From Chlamydiota bacterium (GTDB lineage Bacteria; Chlamydiota; Chlamydiia; Chlamydiales; Parachlamydiaceae): a stretch of 62,924 nt of DNA. The notes beneath the pieces are model-generated. The model ran no database searches, had not been told where the DNA came from, and was given only the letters and a program-made list of their open reading frames with translations. Shown here piece after piece: positions 35,325 to 47,816 of this stretch. Position 1 is the first letter of the stretch. Every line of letters starts with the position of its first letter. Made by a program: the position numbers and the translations under genes. The DNA lies in assembly GCA_013287815.1 (NCBI GenBank), contig JABDDC010000007.1, positions 1-62,924 on the forward strand, read 5' to 3'.

Positions 35325-35721
35325 GCTTGGCGAAGCCCTTGGAGTGCGGTGCTCAGAGGCTGTGAAAAAATAGGGGGGCGCAGCCCCTTTTGGAGTGCGC
35401 CGGCTCCGCCGGCGCTTTGTTATTACACATACTCATGTAGCACAAAGCGTATCGTAGGATATGCTATAATGGTATTCAGCAACCATTATCTGCTCATCAA
35501 TGTTGCTAATAACAAAGCGCCGGCGGAGCCGGCGCACTCCAAAAGCACCTGCGGTGCCCTTTTTTCACAGCCTCTCTGCACCGCCTTTTGCGAGGCTGTG
35601 GAGCTCAATAGCGTTATCGAATCACGCTAATGGCATTAGTAGCGTGTTTAGCGCGAGAATGGTCTTCACATTAGCGCCGGAAGGCGGTGCAGAACACCGC
35701 ACTCCAAGGGCTTCGCCAAGC
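35325..35721. repeat. Family A inverted-repeat element, interrupted copy
   Basis: The outer arms 35325-35354 and 35692-35721 match at 29 of 30 positions (starting GCTTGGCGAAGCCCTTGGAG). The interior contains the family's GGCATTAGT-type core (35630s) and a second inverted-repeat element at 35356-35574. The right end lies about 20 nt before the glgB start codon, so any glgB promoter must lie inside or upstream of the element. No coding capacity. Confidence 0.85.
35356..35574. repeat. Nested inverted-repeat element, family A inner type
   Basis: A 219-bp palindromic element with arms of roughly 67-69 nt (GAGGCTGTGAAAAAATAGGG at one end, its complement at the other), inserted into the GGTGCTC/TGCACC palindrome of the outer element. 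Comparison with the uninterrupted copy at 40686-40871 shows a clean insertion with only 1-2 bp of target duplication. Confidence 0.85.
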
Positions 35722-35741
35722 AAAAATAGCACCAAGTAAAA

Positions 35742-39913
<4,172 letters not shown>

Positions 39914-39969
39914 ATTCAAGAATCCCAGAGTTCCTTTCTGTGGACACCCAATTCTGCTCAAAAAAAATA

Positions 39970-39998
39970 TTGTAAAATAGCCCTGCCTTTTGTATTTT
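39970..39998 (+). promoter_or_regulatory. Probable sodC promoter
   Basis: TTGTAA, a 17-nt spacer, then TATTTT, about 27 nt before the sodC ATG; AGGAGG follows as RBS. Confidence 0.5.
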
Positions 39999-40024
39999 GT
40001 GATTAACAAAAACAGGAGGCCTCT

Positions 40025-40627
40025 ATGAAGAAAATATCTTTATTAACAAATTTTGTTGCTGCGTGTGCTTTAGTGACTTTGATTTCAGGCTGTTCATGCT
40101 CTGATTCAAATAAGACTGCGCCAAAGAATAATAACAATCAGGTAGCCGCTGTCGGTAGCCTTGAAATGAAAGAATCGCAAACTGTTAAATCGGCTATTGC
40201 AAATGTTAAGGGGACAAAAGATAGTAAAATTACCGGAAAAGTCACCTTTACACAACAGCCTAATGGTGTTTTAATCGTTGCTGATGTCGATGGATTGGCA
40301 CCGGGAAAACATGGATTCCATGTCCATGAACATGGCGACTGCGGCGGATCTGACGCAATGGCTGCCGGCGGACATTTCAACCCTACCAATAAAAAGCATG
40401 GCGGACCAGACGATGCTGATAGACATGTAGGTGATTTTGGAAATATCGTCGTTGATGCAAAAGGGCACGGACACTACGATCGTCTTGATAAAGTGATTAG
40501 TTTGAATGGTAAAGATACGATCGTTGGTCGTTCTATCATCATTCACGCCGATGCTGATGACTTCGTCACACAGCCTACAGGTAATTCCGGAGCAAGGGTA
40601 GCGTGCGGCATAATCGAGATAAAATAG
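40025..40627 (+). CDS. sodC: Cu/Zn superoxide dismutase lipoprotein
   Basis: A 200-aa SodC converting superoxide to peroxide and oxygen. A signal peptide with the lipobox LISGC (Cys23) predicts anchoring to an envelope membrane facing the periplasm. Copper and zinc ligands appear in GFHVHEHGDC, GGHFNP, KKHGGP and DRHVGDFGN. The conserved disulfide cysteines are in HGDC and VACGIIE. A linker of about 35 residues after the lipobox spaces the domain from the membrane. It is a single gene behind its own promoter, followed by an inverted-repeat element. It probably protects against host oxidative burst; this is inference from family. Confidence 0.96.
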   Translation: MKKISLLTNFVAACALVTLISGCSCSDSNKTAPKNNNNQVAAVGSLEMKESQTVKSAIANVKGTKDSKITGKVTFTQQPNGVLIVADVDGLAPGKHGFHVHEHGDCGGSDAMAAGGHFNPTNKKHGGPDDADRHVGDFGNIVVDAKGHGHYDRLDKVISLNGKDTIVGRSIIIHADADDFVTQPTGNSGARVACGIIEIK

Positions 40628-40685
40628 TAAGTTCTCGATGACCGTGCCCGTGACGTGCCAGAAAAGGCCTGCACAGTGTAGCCTG

Positions 40686-40871
40686 TTTTTGCTTGGCGAA
40701 GCCCTTGGAGTGCGGTGCTCTGCACCGCCTTTTAGCGCCTTTGTGAAGGCCATTCTCACGTTAAACACGCCACTAATGCCATTAGCGTCGTTCGACAACG
40801 CTAATGAATTTCACAACCACGCCGGAAGGCGGTGCAGAGCACCGCACTCCAAGGGCTTCGCCAAGCAAAAA
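40686..40871. repeat. Family A inverted-repeat element, intact copy
   Basis: Perfect 46-bp terminal arms (40686-40731 and 40826-40871, starting TTTTTGCTTGGCGAAGCCC) around about 95 nt of unique interior. Each arm contains a smaller palindrome GGTGCTCTGCACC. It occupies most of the gap between the convergent sodC and miaB genes and could act as a bidirectional terminator. No coding capacity, so any movement must have relied on an enzyme supplied from elsewhere. Confidence 0.88.
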
Positions 40872-40918
40872 TGGCAATGACTCACAGGAATTCGGGCACG
40901 GGCAAGTTCACGAATGAC

Positions 40919-42238
40919 TTAAATCTTATTTCCGAGGAGGGTTTGGTGGCTATAGCCATGCACTTTGACCTGCTGCAAGCTGCCCACGAGGTCGGGAGTG
41001 CCGGGAAAGAGGACGTTCTTCCAGCAACGTGTACGCCCTTTTATGAGAGTGTCATCTTTAAAGTTGAGACTTTCAACCAGGACTTCCACTGTTTGACCCA
41101 GCATCTCCTGACGGTGTTTGGCATAGAACTCTTCCTGAAGGGCAAGAAGGCGCTGCAGACGGTCTTGCTTAACTTTTTCGGGGATATCATCGCTCCAGCG
41201 CATTGCTGGTGTCCCTTTGCGAGGACTGTAAGAAAAGATAAATGCCACTGTATATTCGATTTCTTTTAACATTCTGTAGGTCTCCAGGAACTCTTCTTCG
41301 GTTTCGGTGGGGAAGCCGACGATGATGTCGGTGCCTAAAGACACGTTAGGAACAATCTCACGGAGCATCTGCACCTTTTCCAGATATTCCTCTACGGTGT
41401 AGATACGGTGCATCTTCTTTAAGATCCTGTTGGAGCCTGCCTGAAGAGGAAAGTGGACAAATTCGCAGGCTGATTTAAGGTCCCTGATGGCTTCCATCAG
41501 GCTGCGTGTGATGTCGACAGGGTGGCTGGTCATAAACCTGACCCGCTCAATACCGGGGATTTTATCAATTTGATAAAGGAGATCATGGAAGAGACAGTTC
41601 CACTCAGGTTTGTCTTTGCCGTAGCTGTTGACATTCTGTCCGAGGAGGGTAATTTCTTTATAGCCTTTGTCAGCCAGATGACGGCATTCTTCGATGATGC
41701 TTTCAGGTGGACGCGATACCTCAGGACCTCTTGTATAGGGTACCACGCAGTAGGTGCAGAATTTGTCGCAGCCTCGGATGATCGAGACATAGGCCTTGAC
41801 GGTGTCATCACGCTTTGCACTGAGGTAATCTAGCTCATGCTCAAAAGTGTCATCAGTCCTAATTGTTTGTTTGCCTGTGGAAAGAACATCATCCAAAACC
41901 TGGTTCAGCTCATGGATATTATTGGTTCCCAATACAAAATCGACATGGGGAAGCTTTTGGAAGATGGCATCTTTCTTGGCGTTGGCCATGCACCCTGTCA
42001 CTCCAATAACAGCCTGGCTCCGAGTTGGTGAGCAACCCAGCTTTCCCAGTTTGCCCATCACCTTGCGCTCTGCCAGGTCGCGGATCGAACAGGTGTTGAA
42101 AATAAGAAGGTCTGCATCTAGTTCATTTTCAGTACGATGCATGCCACGACTTTCAAGCTGCCCCACCATCACTTCGGTGTCTAATTCGTTCATCTGGCAG
42201 CCGTAAGTACGGATGTAAAAGCTTTTTGGTTGTCGCAT
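40919..42238 (-). CDS. miaB: tRNA-2-methylthio-N6-dimethylallyladenosine synthase MiaB
   Basis: A 439-aa radical-SAM methylthiotransferase that modifies A37 of tRNAs reading UNN codons. The N-terminal UPF0004 domain carries auxiliary-cluster cysteines Cys14, Cys50 and Cys83 (TYGCQMN, NTCSIRD, GCMANA). The radical-SAM cluster is Cys157, Cys161 and Cys164 (GCDKFCTYC). A C-terminal TRAM domain is present (LVGSLQQVKVHGY). Length matches MiaB rather than MtaB. Divergent from rplM. Confidence 0.95.
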   Translation of the reverse strand: MRQPKSFYIRTYGCQMNELDTEVMVGQLESRGMHRTENELDADLLIFNTCSIRDLAERKVMGKLGKLGCSPTRSQAVIGVTGCMANAKKDAIFQKLPHVDFVLGTNNIHELNQVLDDVLSTGKQTIRTDDTFEHELDYLSAKRDDTVKAYVSIIRGCDKFCTYCVVPYTRGPEVSRPPESIIEECRHLADKGYKEITLLGQNVNSYGKDKPEWNCLFHDLLYQIDKIPGIERVRFMTSHPVDITRSLMEAIRDLKSACEFVHFPLQAGSNRILKKMHRIYTVEEYLEKVQMLREIVPNVSLGTDIIVGFPTETEEEFLETYRMLKEIEYTVAFIFSYSPRKGTPAMRWSDDIPEKVKQDRLQRLLALQEEFYAKHRQEMLGQTVEVLVESLNFKDDTLIKGRTRCWKNVLFPGTPDLVGSLQQVKVHGYSHQTLLGNKI

Positions 42239-42351
42239 AATTATTTGAGTCTTGGGTTAATTTGGATCATTACTTTACTCTGAATAGATCTTTATTTCAA
42301 TAGTGAAATTCTGCCGTCTCATTTGTCCCTTTATGTTGCAAGAAATAATGC

Positions 42352-42381
42352 TTGGCAAAAATAAGGGAAAATAGGTATGAT
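42352..42381 (+). promoter_or_regulatory. rplM-rpsI promoter
   Basis: TTGGCA, an 18-nt spacer, then TATGAT, giving a leader of about 33 nt before the rplM ATG. Confidence 0.55.
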
Positions 42382-42420
42382 GTCAGCTTATTATTGAAAT
42401 CATATGAATAAGGTTCAACA

Positions 42421-42864
42421 ATGCAAAAGAATGCAAACAAAACATTTATCCCCGGCAAAGATGACAACAAGCAAAACTGGCTTATCTTCGATGCTACTGG
42501 CAAAACATTAGGTCGCTTGACTGCGGAAATTGCTAAAATTCTCCGTGGAAAACATAAGCCAACCTATACCACTTATCTGGACTGCGGCGACGGTGTCATC
42601 GTCATCAATGCAGAAAAAATTCATATCTCAGGGAACAAAGAAGCTACCAAGCTCTATCGCTACTATACTGGCGCCATTAGCGGTCTTCGTGAAATTCCTT
42701 ACCGCACAATGAAAGCTCGTAAACCACAGTTTATCATTGAACATGCCGTTAAAGGAATGATGCCTAAGTCACGCTTGGGAAGAGCTCAATACAAAAAACT
42801 ACGCGTTTTCGCCGGTCCAGAACATGACCTCGGCGCACAACAGCCTATCCAAGTTAACATTTAA
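42421..42864 (+). CDS. rplM: 50S ribosomal protein L13
   Basis: A 147-aa L13 with the usual blocks: WLIFDATGKTLGRLTAEIAK, GDGVIVINAEKI, and the C-terminal MPKSRLGR followed by LRVFAGPEHDLGAQQP. Family length. First gene of the conserved rplM-rpsI pair. Confidence 0.98.
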   Translation: MQKNANKTFIPGKDDNKQNWLIFDATGKTLGRLTAEIAKILRGKHKPTYTTYLDCGDGVIVINAEKIHISGNKEATKLYRYYTGAISGLREIPYRTMKARKPQFIIEHAVKGMMPKSRLGRAQYKKLRVFAGPEHDLGAQQPIQVNI

Positions 42865-42881
42865 GAATCAATAAGGAAATT

Positions 42882-43274
42882 ATGCAAGAAGAAACAATAG
42901 GAACCGGCAGACGTAAAACAGCCGTTGCATCCGTCAGACTCAGATTGGGCGGACAAGGCATTGTTGATATCAATGGAAAAAAAATCGAAGATTATTTTCC
43001 TCTAGAACTCCAAAGAAAAACCTGTTTTGCTCCCCTTGATAAATTAGGCGGCAACGCCCGCTACGATATGGTCATCCGCGTTAAGGGCGGCGGCATTGAA
43101 GCACAAGCTGTAGCTATCCGTCTTGGATTGGCTAGAGCATTGGTCCATAATGACGAAAACCTTCGCCATGATTTCAAAGAACATGGATTTCTCACACGCG
43201 ATTCCCGTAAGAAAGAACGTAAGAAATACGGTCTTAAGGGCGCACGTAAGAGATTCCAGTTCTCTAAGCGTTAA
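42882..43274 (+). CDS. rpsI: 30S ribosomal protein S9
   Basis: A 130-aa S9: GTGRRKTAVASVRL at the N-terminus, GGGIEAQAVAIRLGLARAL in the centre and the basic C-terminal tail RKKYGLKGARKRFQFSKR that reaches the P-site tRNA. It begins 17 nt after rplM with AAGGA upstream, forming the classic two-gene operon. Its 3' end is followed by family B repeats. Confidence 0.98.
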   Translation: MQEETIGTGRRKTAVASVRLRLGGQGIVDINGKKIEDYFPLELQRKTCFAPLDKLGGNARYDMVIRVKGGGIEAQAVAIRLGLARALVHNDENLRHDFKEHGFLTRDSRKKERKKYGLKGARKRFQFSKR

Positions 43275-43314
43275 TTTATCGTCCCACTCCTTTTTTTGGA
43301 TAAGATTCTTACCG

Positions 43315-43549
43315 CTCAGTCCCGATAGGGACGGCATGTATATAGCCCATAGTGTAGCCCTAGAAGGGCAAACTATGGGTAGTTGTAAAAACAAATATGA
43401 GTCCCGATAGGGACGGCATATGTCTAAATCGCGCTTTAAGACATATGCCGTCCCTAATGGGACTCATTTTTTTTTACTTTCCAACCCACAGTTTGACCCT
43501 CCGGGCCTATACTGAGGGCTATACATATGTCGTCCCTATCGGGACTGAG
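43315..43549. repeat. Family B inverted-repeat element, interrupted copy
   Basis: The left end CTCAGTCCCGATAGGGACGG (from 43315) pairs with the right end finishing at 43549. The interior left half (ATAGCCCATAGTG, GAAGGGCAAACTATGGG) has a diverged partner at 43485-43530. A second, smaller family B hairpin lies inside. The element fills the gap between the convergent rpsI and yqgE genes. Confidence 0.75.
43399..43465. repeat. Nested family B hairpin
   Basis: Arms starting GAGTCCCGATAGGGACGGCA are separated by a short GCGC-centred loop; the two arms differ only at the GATAGG/CTAATG region. It is inserted in the interior of the larger family B element. Confidence 0.78.
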
Positions 43550-43559
43550 CGAGTATTGA

Positions 43560-44129
43560 TTAGTTTAATGAGAGATCTTCCGGGATCATGGACAATGTAG
43601 CGTATTTACCCCCCATATTTCTTAGAAGGTCCTGCCATAGCTTTTCGGGCTGAGTATGAAAGATATACTTGGCACTGGAGGGATGAAGGTACCAGTGGCC
43701 ATCAAGAAATTCCCTTTCGAGCTGTCCGGCGGCCCAGCCGGCATATCCGAAGCAAAGATGAATATTCGGTCCCTGGTCATCGCTAAGGGTATCTTGTAGA
43801 AATTGAAGGTCACCACCGAGATAGACGCCATCGCAAATTTTGAGTGTCTGGTTTTGCAATTCCTCTGAGCTATGCAATAGCATCATCTGGTTGGTCTGGA
43901 CGGGTCCGCCGGCACGGATGCCGATGCGTGGATTCATCAGTTGGCTGACATTTAATATTTCTTCAGGCAATTCCAAATCGAGGCTTTTGTTGATAAGCAG
44001 TCCAAATGATCCGTTGGCATTATGTTCACAGACTAGTATAACACCGCGGAAGAAAAAGCCCGAATCGATATCCGGCGTGGCGATGAGAAAGGTACCTTTT
44101 TCAATTTGGGTATAGGGCAGATGTTCCAT
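43560..44129 (-). CDS. yqgE: YqgE/AlgH family protein (UPF0301)
   Basis: A 189-aa protein with family blocks [45 protein letters not shown] and [16 protein letters not shown]. The family's function is unsettled; it has been linked to alginate regulation in Pseudomonas under the name AlgH. Its ATG overlaps the mlaD stop by one base (TAATG), so it is coupled to the mla operon here. Confidence 0.95.
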   Translation of the reverse strand: MEHLPYTQIEKGTFLIATPDIDSGFFFRGVILVCEHNANGSFGLLINKSLDLELPEEILNVSQLMNPRIGIRAGGPVQTNQMMLLHSSEELQNQTLKICDGVYLGGDLQFLQDTLSDDQGPNIHLCFGYAGWAAGQLEREFLDGHWYLHPSSAKYIFHTQPEKLWQDLLRNMGGKYATLSMIPEDLSLN

Positions 44130-45364
44130 TATTCCTCCTTCGTATATTGCCAGGTGGGGCTCAGGTCAGCGACCTGTTGATTATACATTTTGAGTGTATC
44201 TTCCATATTTCCGACCTTACGCATGAGGTCTGCAAAGCGTTGTTTGAAGTCATCATCGCCATACAGCGATTGAGGATAATAAGGAGTTTCATTCAGCATT
44301 TGCGTAACATTTGAAAGTGAGTCATTGATTTGATACATTTCATTATCGAAGTGATTCGAGAAGATCTCTGGATTGGACAATCTTTGCAGCATCTGCTGCC
44401 TCCGGGCGCTAATCCGCTGCCATTGTTTGTTGTTTTGGAAGAGGAGGCCGTATTTACTGATATCGCTGACCAAGTTATCGCCTTTAGATAATATCGATTT
44501 AACTTTCAGGTAGATGTCATCTTTCATGAAGAGTCGTCCCACTGATCCTTCGCCGCGGCTGACTGTTTCAGTCACTTTTTTGACATCTTCAAGGGTGGCC
44601 AAGGCAGTCTTGACAGCATCCTTGCCATCGACAGTCATATCTTTAAAGTTAATGCTGGAAGTATGAAATTCGTCGACTGTTTTATCGACGGTCTTCCAGG
44701 TTTCATTCAAGCTGTCGGTAAATTGGACGATGTCGTTGATGAACCTGTTTAACTTTTCAGGTTGATTGAAGCTGGCTGTAATTTCCGCGGCATTCTTGGC
44801 AGTGGCGCCGATATTTTCAATGATTTTTTCATTCCTTAGGGTCACCATTGATTTGTGAATGTCTTTGAAAACGACTTTGACATATTTGCTAAGCTCTTCA
44901 AATTGCTTTAAAGTGTCTTCTACCGAGGCAGCAGGGACAGCGTAAAGGATTTCATCATTCACTAGATAGAGCTCCTGACCAGGTTTTACGGGTTCCGGAT
45001 TAACATCGATATTCCTTTCTCCGAGGAGTCCGGAGGTACGCAAAGTGATGGTATCGGTATTGAATACATTGACACCGGTATCGACTTTTAAAGTCAATTC
45101 GTAGACATAGATTTGACCATTGACCGCTACTCGCGCTGTTCTGGCATCGGGAAGCTCTTTAATTTCTACCACTTCGCCCATGGGACGACCGGCGTAGGTG
45201 ACCCTTGTCCCGACATTGACCTTATCAATATTAGTGAAGCGGACATGCAAGGTTTTAGCGTTGTCACCAACTGAAGGATGGAGGAAAAGTAGCATGAAGA
45301 CAATGACTGCGATGGCTACCAGGACGAAGATTCCAATGAGAGCGGTTTTCAGTGATGCAGCCAT
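44129..45364 (-). CDS. mlaD: MCE-domain lipid transporter MlaD
   Basis: A 411-aa MCE-family protein, the periplasmic phospholipid-handling part of an Mla-type ABC system. A single N-terminal transmembrane helix ([20 protein letters not shown]) is followed by one MCE domain ([27 protein letters not shown], about residues 38-120). A long helical C-terminal extension of more than 250 residues is far longer than E. coli MlaD (183 aa). Such helices can form a tunnel or needle spanning the periplasm in other MCE proteins; that function here is inference. Third gene of mlaE-mlaF-mlaD-yqgE. Confidence 0.93.
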   Translation of the reverse strand: MAASLKTALIGIFVLVAIAVIVFMLLFLHPSVGDNAKTLHVRFTNIDKVNVGTRVTYAGRPMGEVVEIKELPDARTARVAVNGQIYVYELTLKVDTGVNVFNTDTITLRTSGLLGERNIDVNPEPVKPGQELYLVNDEILYAVPAASVEDTLKQFEELSKYVKVVFKDIHKSMVTLRNEKIIENIGATAKNAAEITASFNQPEKLNRFINDIVQFTDSLNETWKTVDKTVDEFHTSSINFKDMTVDGKDAVKTALATLEDVKKVTETVSRGEGSVGRLFMKDDIYLKVKSILSKGDNLVSDISKYGLLFQNNKQWQRISARRQQMLQRLSNPEIFSNHFDNEMYQINDSLSNVTQMLNETPYYPQSLYGDDDFKQRFADLMRKVGNMEDTLKMYNQQVADLSPTWQYTKEE

Positions 45365-45367
45365 ATG

Positions 45368-46144
45368 CTAGGCTCCTTCCTTTTTTCTTAAATTATTCAA
45401 AGTATCATGATCAATAAGGCCATTTTGAAAGAATTCTTGAATATTGGGGTCATCGATTTTCCAAAATTGATCTTTAGGGGCTATCTGAGCAATTTTTCCT
45501 TCATAATGGAATGCCAGCCTGTCTCCCACCTCCATAGCCGAGCGGATATCATGCGTGACAACAACGCTCGTTGATTTGAGTTCTTGCTTGGTCTTGTTGA
45601 TCAGCTCATTAATTTGCATGGCTGTAGTGGGGTCAAGCCCTGTTGTTGGTTCATCATATAATAATATTTGGGGCCGATAAACAATCAGTCTGGCTAGTGC
45701 AGCCCGCTTGCGCATCCCGCCTGACAGCTCCGAAGGCATCTTTCGTTGCGTCCCTTCCAACCCGACCATGGTAAGGGCATGCTCAACCCTCTCGTCGACT
45801 TCTTTCGGCGTTAATTCGGGTTCGTGCTGGTTCAGATAGAAAGCGACGTTTTCACCTACATCCATCGAGTCGAACAGGGCCGATCCCTGGAAGAGCATTC
45901 CCATCGGTTTAACGACTTGTTCACCGCGAGCTTTCTTTTGTATGTCTGCTATTTTTATACCATCCACTTCAACATATCCTTTATCTGGATTTTCAAGTCC
46001 AATAATCTGTCTCAGCAAAACACTCTTACCAACACCTGAGCGGCCCAGGATGACCAAAGTCTCCCCATCATTAATATCGAGTGACAGTCCTTTCAGGACT
46101 TGCAGGCTGCCATATTTTTTCCAGACATCGTGTACGCGGATCAT
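45368..46144 (-). CDS. mlaF: Mla-type ABC transporter ATPase MlaF
   Basis: A 258-aa ABC ATPase. Walker A GRSGVGKS at residues 34-41, signature LSGGMRKRAALARLI, Walker B ILLYDEPTTGLDP and the switch histidine in VVVTHD. The MlaF-type Q-loop and the short C-terminal extension fit the phospholipid transport class. Three nt separate it from mlaD and 2 nt from mlaE, so the three form one transcript. Confidence 0.96.
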   Translation of the reverse strand: MIRVHDVWKKYGSLQVLKGLSLDINDGETLVILGRSGVGKSVLLRQIIGLENPDKGYVEVDGIKIADIQKKARGEQVVKPMGMLFQGSALFDSMDVGENVAFYLNQHEPELTPKEVDERVEHALTMVGLEGTQRKMPSELSGGMRKRAALARLIVYRPQILLYDEPTTGLDPTTAMQINELINKTKQELKSTSVVVTHDIRSAMEVGDRLAFHYEGKIAQIAPKDQFWKIDDPNIQEFFQNGLIDHDTLNNLRKKEGA

Positions 46145-46146
46145 CT

Positions 46147-46938
46147 TTAAAACCAGGTATCTATAAATTCTACAATATAATCATAAGAGGAATTCAAACC
46201 AAGCGTTAAGAGGAAGTTTACAACCAATATGACCGAGTAACAGATGACAACGCTGCTGGTTGTGGAGCGGCCGACTCCTGCAGCGCCTCCCTTAGTGGTC
46301 ATTCCTTTATAGCAACTGATAGTAACGATGATGATGCCAAAAACAAAGGATTTGACCATTCCGCTAACAAAGTCGAAGGTGGTGACATGCTGTGGCAGCG
46401 GATCTAAAAATGATTGGGGTGACATACCATAGAAATAGACGGCGATGAGATAGCCGCCCATGATGCCCATGATGGAGCTAAACACTGTCAGAAGAGGCAT
46501 CATAAAGATTCCTGCTATGAAGCGGGGTGCGACAAGGTATCGTTGTGGATTAACTGCCATTGATCTGAGCGCATCGATTTGTTCCGTGACCCGCATGGTG
46601 CCAAGTTCTGCGCACATGGAAGCTCCAACACGGCCCGTCACCATAAATGCAGTTAGAACCGGTCCAAGTTCCACCAGCATCGCTTTGGTTACCATCAGTC
46701 CTGTGGCGCTGGCAAGTCCCTTGTCAGAGAGCTGGAAATAGGCTTGGGCAGCCAGCACCATACCTGTAGAGAATCCGGTGATGGCAACGACAGGTAGAGA
46801 TAAGACGCCAATGTTGTAGAGCTGGTCCCTGATAAGGGGCCAGGCAGGGGGACGTCGTATCGATACGGAGATCACACCCATGATGAGCAGCACATATTCG
46901 CCGACGGAAGATAATACGCCTATAAGCCCGGAATTCAT
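46147..46938 (-). CDS. mlaE: Mla-type ABC permease MlaE
   Basis: A 263-aa MlaE/YrbE-family permease with about five to six hydrophobic segments (for example VLSLPVVAITGFSTGMVLAA, FIAGIFMMPLLTVFSSIMGI, YSVILVVNFLLTLGL). The family motif EQIDALRSMAVNPQRYLVAPR contacts the ATPase and MCE partners. First gene of the mlaE-mlaF-mlaD-yqgE operon. It moves phospholipids between inner and outer membrane; direction is unresolved for the family. Confidence 0.95.
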   Translation of the reverse strand: MNSGLIGVLSSVGEYVLLIMGVISVSIRRPPAWPLIRDQLYNIGVLSLPVVAITGFSTGMVLAAQAYFQLSDKGLASATGLMVTKAMLVELGPVLTAFMVTGRVGASMCAELGTMRVTEQIDALRSMAVNPQRYLVAPRFIAGIFMMPLLTVFSSIMGIMGGYLIAVYFYGMSPQSFLDPLPQHVTTFDFVSGMVKSFVFGIIIVTISCYKGMTTKGGAAGVGRSTTSSVVICYSVILVVNFLLTLGLNSSYDYIVEFIDTWF

Positions 46939-47025
46939 TATAAAATCTTAATTTTTATTATTAAGTGCATTGTAATAAAGAAAGATTTAAGAGTCCACAA
47001 ATAATAAAAAATGAATGAAATAGGC

Positions 47026-47063
47026 AAAAAAAAGCTCCCTGAAGAAAAGATCTCCAGGGAGCT
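47026..47063 (-). terminator. Rho-independent terminator
   Basis: A 9-bp stem (AGCTCCCTG with its complement) around a 13-nt loop, followed on the minus strand by a run of seven T. It lies 26 nt after the stop of the 146-aa membrane protein gene. Confidence 0.88.
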
Positions 47064-47088
47064 GTAACAACAAAAAAGACAGAGCGAA

Positions 47089-47529
47089 TTAGATTGGCTT
47101 TGTGGCAGGCTTAGAAGTAGAAAGGCCATCATAGATTTCTTTGAGGACTTCAGCACCGAAACGGGCAAGGAATACAGCAACAGAGACTACCAATGTGCCG
47201 TTGTTGTCAATAGTTCCTAGTGTTGGAACATAGTTGACCAAAACGTTGTTATTTAACCACTGAGCACCCCAAGCCGCAAGGCCGATGGCTCCGGCATCTC
47301 TCAACGTGCTAAGTGCATTTGCACTTTTCCACTGAGTATTTGTGCTGAATTTAAGAATATCACCGGCAACTCGTGCTGCAGCATCAGCTACGAAAGCAAC
47401 GAGTGCTGTTAGTTGCAGCGTGGTTGTGAATGGGCTATTAATAACTGGTGCATAGTTTAAAGCAAATTGTGCGCCTGCTACAACACCTGTGGTAGTAAGT
47501 GGGTTCCAGAATAAATTTGATACGTTCAT
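47089..47529 (-). CDS. Small hydrophobic protein, 146 aa
   Basis: No family recognised. Several moderately hydrophobic segments rich in Ala, Val and Asn (TGVVAGAQFALNYAP, LQLTALVAFVADAAARVAG, AGAIGLAAWGAQWL, LVVSVAVFLARFGAEV) suggest a membrane protein with three to four helices. ATG 47529 is preceded by AGGAGATGAA; an upstream in-frame ATG at 47598 has no such site. Its own promoter (47626-47654) and a strong terminator make it an autonomous, probably well-expressed transcript located between mlaE and tamB. A role in the envelope or in the inclusion membrane is possible but unsupported. Confidence 0.72.
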   Translation of the reverse strand: MNVSNLFWNPLTTTGVVAGAQFALNYAPVINSPFTTTLQLTALVAFVADAAARVAGDILKFSTNTQWKSANALSTLRDAGAIGLAAWGAQWLNNNVLVNYVPTLGTIDNNGTLVVSVAVFLARFGAEVLKEIYDGLSTSKPATKPI

Positions 47530-47625
47530 TTCATCTCCTAAATTTTGTTTTCGAAAGACAACCAAGGTTTTGTACTCACTTAAAAAAGTTAAATACAACC
47601 AAGACTATGTAAGTCTTAGGAAAGG

Positions 47626-47654
47626 ATCTTAAGTACCTAATCAAATTTTGTCAA
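47626..47654 (-). promoter_or_regulatory. Promoter of the 146-aa membrane protein gene
   Basis: On the minus strand: TTGACA (47654-47649), a 17-nt spacer, then TAAGAT (47631-47626). The leader of about 90 nt contains two CTTGGTTGT direct repeats. Confidence 0.6.
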
Positions 47655-47816
47655 AAGAAAATAGGTTACAGTGGATTATTTGAGAAGAGCGAAAGATCTG
47701 AACACCGTTGGCACAGATGACTTTATGAGTAAATTTTTAATTTTGTGAAGCGATTTTTTATAAACCAAAATTTCACTGCCCCGCAGTATTCCCCAGTTTT
47801 GCTTGCCGAAGCCTTA

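Noticed and set aside
35217-35739. Frames reading through the nested repeat (for example 137 codons from 35217)
   Set aside because: They translate inverted-repeat sequence; codon content follows the palindrome, not a protein.
40832-41269. 145-codon plus-strand frame over the miaB 3' end
   Set aside because: It begins in the family A repeat and runs antisense through clearly coding miaB; the product has no protein-like features.
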